Shown here: one piece after another, positions 61,101 through 64,000 of the stretch
Layout: each line of letters begins with the position of its first letter
Numbering within the stretch: the first letter of the stretch is position 1
Assembly (NCBI GenBank): GCA_039720395.1
Contig: CM077821.1
Span: 40,360,792-40,424,791 of the forward strand
DNA length: 64,000 nt
Source: Liquidambar formosana
Lineage: Eukaryota > Streptophyta > Magnoliopsida > Saxifragales > Altingiaceae
Direction: 5' to 3'
The notes under the pieces: generated by a model
What the model was told of the DNA's origin: nothing
The model's input: only the letters and a program-made list of their open reading frames with translations
The model's database searches: none
Made by a program: the position numbers and the translations under genes

Positions 61101-63086
61101 ACTTTCACTTTCGGATTCTGATTGAACCTCATAGATTATTGAATCTGTGTCGGAGACTTCTTCCCCAACTAAAATTTCTAATTGTTTTTCTTCTAGAAAT
61201 TTTATCATTTGTTTACCACTTTTCCCTTTTTTAGGACATTGTGGAGCTATATGGCCTTCTTCATTACATATAAAACATTTACATTTAGATTTTCTTTTAA
61301 ATGTTTGTTTTCTTTTTCGTACATATTTTTTCTGAGGCTTAGGTTTTTTACCTTTCCATTTCACAAATTTATATTTCCTAAATTTACTTCTTTTCTTATA
61401 AGGGGTTGATTTTTTACAACCGAATTCCCACTGTTCTTGCATAATTTTAGTACAGCATTTTTCACTAAGTTGACCTTTCACTTGCTTGGCAGCCTTTTGT
61501 GTCATGCAATGTTTAGTAATAGTTCTTTCAACAAATTGAATTCTTGCTCCTAGGGTGTCTTTTCCACCGTTAGAACTTTTTAAGAATTCTTGATATCCAT
61601 CGCTACAAATTTCATCCCATGGTGAGGGTAATTTGTAGAAAAATTGACCTAACCAAAACTCTGTTTTTGGAGGGTTAAGTTTATGGTAATATTCCTGATA
61701 AAATTTTGCAAAAGGTTTAAATTCACATATATTACATATTCTTGCCTTTGTTAGCATATATTCATTGTGAATTTCTTCTTGTTCTTCAAATTTAATTCCA
61801 CAAAATTCTCTTCTTAGAATTTGTGCAAAATCATTTAATATCTTATCAAATGAATTAAATTCATTAAGTAAACTAGCTTTTTCATGTTTACCTTCATCAG
61901 AGACTTCCCATCTTCTAAGGAAGTTTAAGCAATCTCCTTGGAGAGTTGCACAGATGTAGTCTAAAAATTTTTCTTTAGACCAACTGCTTTTATATGTATT
62001 TATGACAATGGACATTGATTGTGCCCATTCTCTTAATGCTTGATCATAATTTTTAAAATCAACATTTTTTAAGTCTAAATAGACTCCTCCTGCAGTAACA
62101 TTGATTTTGTTTAAATCTGAGCGTATGGTCGTTGAAGGTTTTGGTTCTGATGTAGAAGTAGAACCTTCATCTTTTAAAGGTTTTAAATCTTCAATTTGCA
62201 TCGGGACCGGATCATCATCATAAGGGTCATCATATATAGGTGATTCAAAATTAATCCTTTGACCTCTAGGAAGTATTTTTTCTTCCTCATCCGTCTCAAT
62301 CTCTTTTCTTTTTTTAGAGTCTTGAGGGTCATTATTGCCTTTAGTGTCATCATTGTTCTCTTTATCAGAATCAATGATTATTTCTTCATCTACCGAAGTA
62401 CTACTTGTACCTTCAGAGTTGTTTTCACTTGATGATAAACCAAATTTTTTACCTTCTTGCTCATCTTCTGAGCTTTCTTCTTTTACGCTGTTTGGCATAA
62501 AAGAAATTTCTGACTCATTATCTGATTCACTAGAATCTTCTATTTGAAGAGCTAGTTCATAATTATACTCAGTCATAAGTTCTTCATTGGCTGAATATAA
62601 TTCTTGCATTTGTTTAAGTAGCTTATTACGTTCTTCATAATCATCTTCTTTTATATATCGGGTTTTCCAATATTCTAATATTTCTTTAATTGCTTCAAAA
62701 TCTTTACGATGTTTATTTGTTTTAAACATCATAATTTCTGTTCCAAAATATAGTCTAGGAATTTCTTCCCTATAATTTTCTTTTATCATAAGTGTAGTTT
62801 CTGAATTGTTTTTCAGACTATTTTCTAAATTTTGGATTAGACCTTTTGTCTCATCCTTTAAGTCTATATTTTGTATTTCACTTATCATATTAATTTTATC
62901 ACTAATTTTTTTTTGGGTTTTTTCAATTTTTACTAATTTACTAAATACTCCTGATAAACTATCAACTACATAGTTTAATGTACGGCTAACATTACCTATA
63001 TTAGCATCTTCATCTTGTACATGTGCTAAATGTTTATAGTCACTAGTTTGATTATTTAATTCACCTATGCACCTTAATTCTTCCAT
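58116..63086 (-). CDS. Pararetrovirus polyprotein ORF, open copy (right arm)
   Basis: 1656 aa without interruption. Order seen: N-terminal coiled-coil-like region (about 40-110), Ser/Glu/Asp-rich stretch (184-290), capsid-like core (about 346-570), basic region, CCHC zinc knuckle (Cys604, Cys607, His612, Cys617), 30K movement-protein-like region (about 745-925, with LDKRFEDP around Asp805), retropepsin-type protease (DTGATT at 1056), reverse transcriptase with YIDD at 1378-1381, and RNase H (Asp1535 in ETDASDEFWG) to the C terminus. This is the domain content of Caulimoviridae; no integrase is present. The two-ORF layout resembles Florendovirus. Capsid upstream of movement protein should be compared with named genera. 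No promoter lies upstream of it in this arm, so expression would depend on host sequence to the right. Confidence 0.9.
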   Translation of the reverse strand: MEELRCIGELNNQTSDYKHLAHVQDEDANIGNVSRTLNYVVDSLSGVFSKLVKIEKTQKKISDKINMISEIQNIDLKDETKGLIQNLENSLKNNSETTLMIKENYREEIPRLYFGTEIMMFKTNKHRKDFEAIKEILEYWKTRYIKEDDYEERNKLLKQMQELYSANEELMTEYNYELALQIEDSSESDNESEISFMPNSVKEESSEDEQEGKKFGLSSSENNSEGTSSTSVDEEIIIDSDKENNDDTKGNNDPQDSKKRKEIETDEEEKILPRGQRINFESPIYDDPYDDDPVPMQIEDLKPLKDEGSTSTSEPKPSTTIRSDLNKINVTAGGVYLDLKNVDFKNYDQALREWAQSMSIVINTYKSSWSKEKFLDYICATLQGDCLNFLRRWEVSDEGKHEKASLLNEFNSFDKILNDFAQILRREFCGIKFEEQEEIHNEYMLTKARICNICEFKPFAKFYQEYYHKLNPPKTEFWLGQFFYKLPSPWDEICSDGYQEFLKSSNGGKDTLGARIQFVERTITKHCMTQKAAKQVKGQLSEKCCTKIMQEQWEFGCKKSTPYKKRSKFRKYKFVKWKGKKPKPQKKYVRKRKQTFKRKSKCKCFICNEEGHIAPQCPKKGKSGKQMIKFLEEKQLEILVGEEVSDTDSIIYEVQSESESESEDNSDMIFMMSEKSENKEIFEAIPNKEFNLIKLGDVLGEETSIDEINFEKFDKIKAIKKEELYQISKFNIWQGRMFEQFSGNATAKATEDEMIEIPLFDKDKIKRLKQKHPKIRYIHIGIIQIEITALFRIGLDTPILIVVLDKRFEDPVKALIGGIQSNLVSGQVWFKVKPNYFISIEDPNICDTIKIRIQTRGIDMKRNSYNLSVQWKAIHELTNFTKTSIKEIDKNMIELFEPRAFDTEIQPRLINWKDLEIPSSWLVKEFTDNTKEKFYKTIEFQSSGNNLYFTDKRRNSIEILDRESMWSTSTSKKDDENKKNEKGKAIAIKNVQMPILPGTNYLEEQKSVAFQQIKIESKYPEQIIFSYQQGKKRYMYVLGKFNFKNYKPYVLSILLDTGATTSAARYNALPEHLWVKMKNPIAARGIDGNETFITFKAKNIPIWLGNTKFFIPKILCFPQMHGDIILGNNFIENYMPFIVNRDHVILTFKQESVRIPILPQHKHVCEKGFAPVKRGEMTPIIKSLDETHWIYKKLHPNFSEDPLKLWKKSPRFCELKLIDSNKIIRVKPMVYTKKDIDEFEIQLEELLKKGLIEETTSPHSSPAFMVMNHNEMKRGKARMVINYKRLNQNLEFDGYFIPRKDVLVKQTMNSKWFSKFDCKSGFWQVKLTDESKPLTAFSAPYGHYQWTVMPFGICNAPQIFQRWMDNMFKHLHKFCLVYIDDVLVFSKTREEHKKHLEIVSDIFLKHGIILSPKKIEVEKEEIEYLGVILNQSGIQLQNHIIMKIKDFPNNITTLKELQSFLGLLNYGRNFVKNLSKKEKPLIEKLKNIPKRGNSDVKIEWTKEDSKLVQEIKDMFKDTPKVYFPKENEQLILETDASDEFWGAVLKAIPENSKKEEICGYASGKFKPNEIKYITYEKELLAIKNGIKRFHIYLAPVKFLIRTDNKSVRDFIKSKKGEENARRVRWYNFICQYTFDIMHIKGTNNFLADYLSRNFNE

Positions 63087-63299
63087 GACTAGGTTTTCCT
63101 ACAAAGTTGCCGACTCAAATGAGAAGGATTTATGTTCTCCCAACTACCTCTCAACAAAGTCAAGGCCTCGGTACTTCCTATTCAAGGTTGTTTTAAGGTT
63201 TACAGATAAACTAAAATAACTTAACTAGTTTTCTAAACGATTAACAAATAAACAAGATAATTTTGCTAATTTAAGGTTCTGTTAACAGCTAACCTAGAT

Positions 63300-63311
63300 G
63301 CTCTGATACCA
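63300..63311 (-). promoter_or_regulatory. tRNA-Met primer-binding site, right arm
   Basis: TGGTATCAGAGC on the minus strand, 214 nt from the polyprotein ATG; mirror of 48965-48976. Confidence 0.9.
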
Positions 63312-63718
63312 GTAAAAAGCAACACACACACAGAACAGGAAGCTGCAGGAACTTCAGTTAATAATTTACATTCATATACAACATAAACTACGGATGGATG
63401 CTACAAACACACACAACTTAAATCATGCGAAATACATAAACCATTTAAAACATGCTATTATATAATTTTCAACAAAATATTATTATAACTATTATATTAG
63501 AAAAAGATTCTAACCAAGGAAGAACTTCATTCCTACCGGCAATTTTCCAAAGCTATTTAATTCTACAACAACCACTAATGATTACACTACATATTTTATT
63601 GCATAAGTTATTCCTACTATCAGAACAGAACAGAGCAATACTAGGAAGGCAAATCCCAAATTCTGAAGGGTAAATACAGTCTATTTTCCGTAGATCGGGT
63701 CGTATATTGCCATCCCTA

Positions 63719-63726
63719 GTTGAAAT
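63719..63726. repeat. Right 8-bp target-site duplication of the viral unit
   Basis: GTTGAAAT directly after GCCATCCCTA; same orientation as the copy at 48550-48557. Confidence 0.85.
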
Positions 63727-64000
63727 TTTGCATTGCATAACATCGGGGAAGAAAAAATCATAAAAGTAAAATATAAAAAATAAAAAACGCACACATATTA
63801 ACTAATAAACCACAAGAAATATAAATGGTTTGTAGATTTGTGTCTTAAAAAACAAAAGGTTTTAGATTTGACATTTCATTATCTCTTAAGGCCATGCTTT
63901 TTTTGTTAGAATGAAATGGGTAGGAATGGAATCTGATTCCATACTCAAAATAGTCTGGAATGGAATGAGATTGAAATAAACATTATAAAATGAATATCAT
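63727..64000. other. Right flank of the viral unit, no gene seen
   Basis: AT-rich. From about 63,892 the GAATGAAATGGG and GGAATGGAATC sequence resembles the end of another small transposon cut by the window edge. Confidence 0.4.

Larger units (their letters stand above)
48558..63718. mobile_element. 15.16-kb inverted pararetrovirus dimer with hAT-like ends
   Basis: Two nearly identical arms, 48558-56137 and 56142-63718, are inverted around the 4-bp centre AGTC. Homology stops sharply at the outer ends TAGGGATGGCAATATACGAC and its reverse complement, and an exact 8-bp duplication GTTGAAAT flanks them. Both features are as in hAT transposons; the MITE at 24850 in this window has comparable TAGGG ends and 8-bp repeats. 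Each arm holds a full caulimovirid-like genome: primer site, polyprotein ORF, second ORF and promoter region. No transposase gene is present. Because the duplication flanks the whole pair, it was inserted as one unit (inference). By eye the arms differ at about seven bases plus five single-base indels, so the inverted duplication is recent. Confidence 0.85.

Noticed and set aside
48558..63718. LTR retrotransposon pair, because of the tRNA-Met primer site and RT/RNase H
   Set aside because: No long terminal repeats flank either copy, no integrase is encoded, and the polyprotein includes a 30K movement-like region; the order and content fit Caulimoviridae.
1..64000. tRNA, rRNA and CRISPR features
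   Set aside because: None recognised by eye; the repeats seen are transposon-derived or simple, without CRISPR spacing, and no tRNA cloverleaf was found apart from a SINE-like B box.

Overview
The window is nuclear DNA of a flowering plant, most likely a eudicot. It is AT-rich, its genes have many introns, the proteins are plant types (HVA22-like, E2F, mTERF), and transposons and microsatellites are dense. I could not name the species. Gene models were built by reading both strands; every splice junction quoted keeps the reading frame, but none was checked against transcripts.

Layout. (1) 109-7760, minus: 5' half of a lipid-droplet-associated-hydrolase-like gene that runs off the left edge; its 5.6-kb fourth intron holds a palindromic Mutator-type MITE. 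(2) 8.3-14.4 kb: no gene; a three-unit tandem repeat, a MITE and a 5'-truncated LINE with a 13-bp target duplication. (3) 15.0-17.9 kb, plus: a six-exon HVA22-like gene, convergent with an unrecognised 204-aa plant gene (18.2-18.9 kb, minus). (4) 19.4-28.1 kb: transposon-rich, with decayed caulimovirid pieces in opposite orientations, Helitron-like arrays, a clean hAT MITE and segmental duplications. (5) 29.3-35.1 kb, minus: a complete 14-exon E2F gene (471 aa). (6) 35.1-42.4 kb: no convincing gene; a LINE remnant and two further copies of the MITE first seen at 10.4 kb. (7) 42.5-43.2 kb, minus: an mTERF gene with an out-of-frame 5' end, followed by a Mutator-like element (43.75-46.06 kb, 9-bp target duplication) with another element nested in it. 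(8) 48,558-63,718: the main discovery.

The 15.16-kb unit at the right is a tail-to-tail pair of almost identical endogenous pararetrovirus genomes (Caulimoviridae-like, about 7.58 kb each) around a 4-bp centre. Each arm has a tRNA-Met primer site, a long polyprotein (capsid-like region, CCHC knuckle, 30K movement-like region, aspartic protease, reverse transcriptase, RNase H), a second ORF of unknown function and a TATA/regulatory region. The plus-strand arm carries five single-base indels that break both ORFs; in the minus-strand arm both ORFs are open. The outer ends read TAGGGATGGC...GCCATCCCTA and are flanked by the exact 8-bp repeat GTTGAAAT. This is the signature of a hAT DNA transposon and implies that the inverted pair arrived as one unit. 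The two viral promoters face each other across the centre, so transcription through the axis would make hairpin and antisense RNA.

The host genes are unrelated to each other and are spaced by transposons. The viral unit sits in a gene-free stretch right of the mTERF gene.
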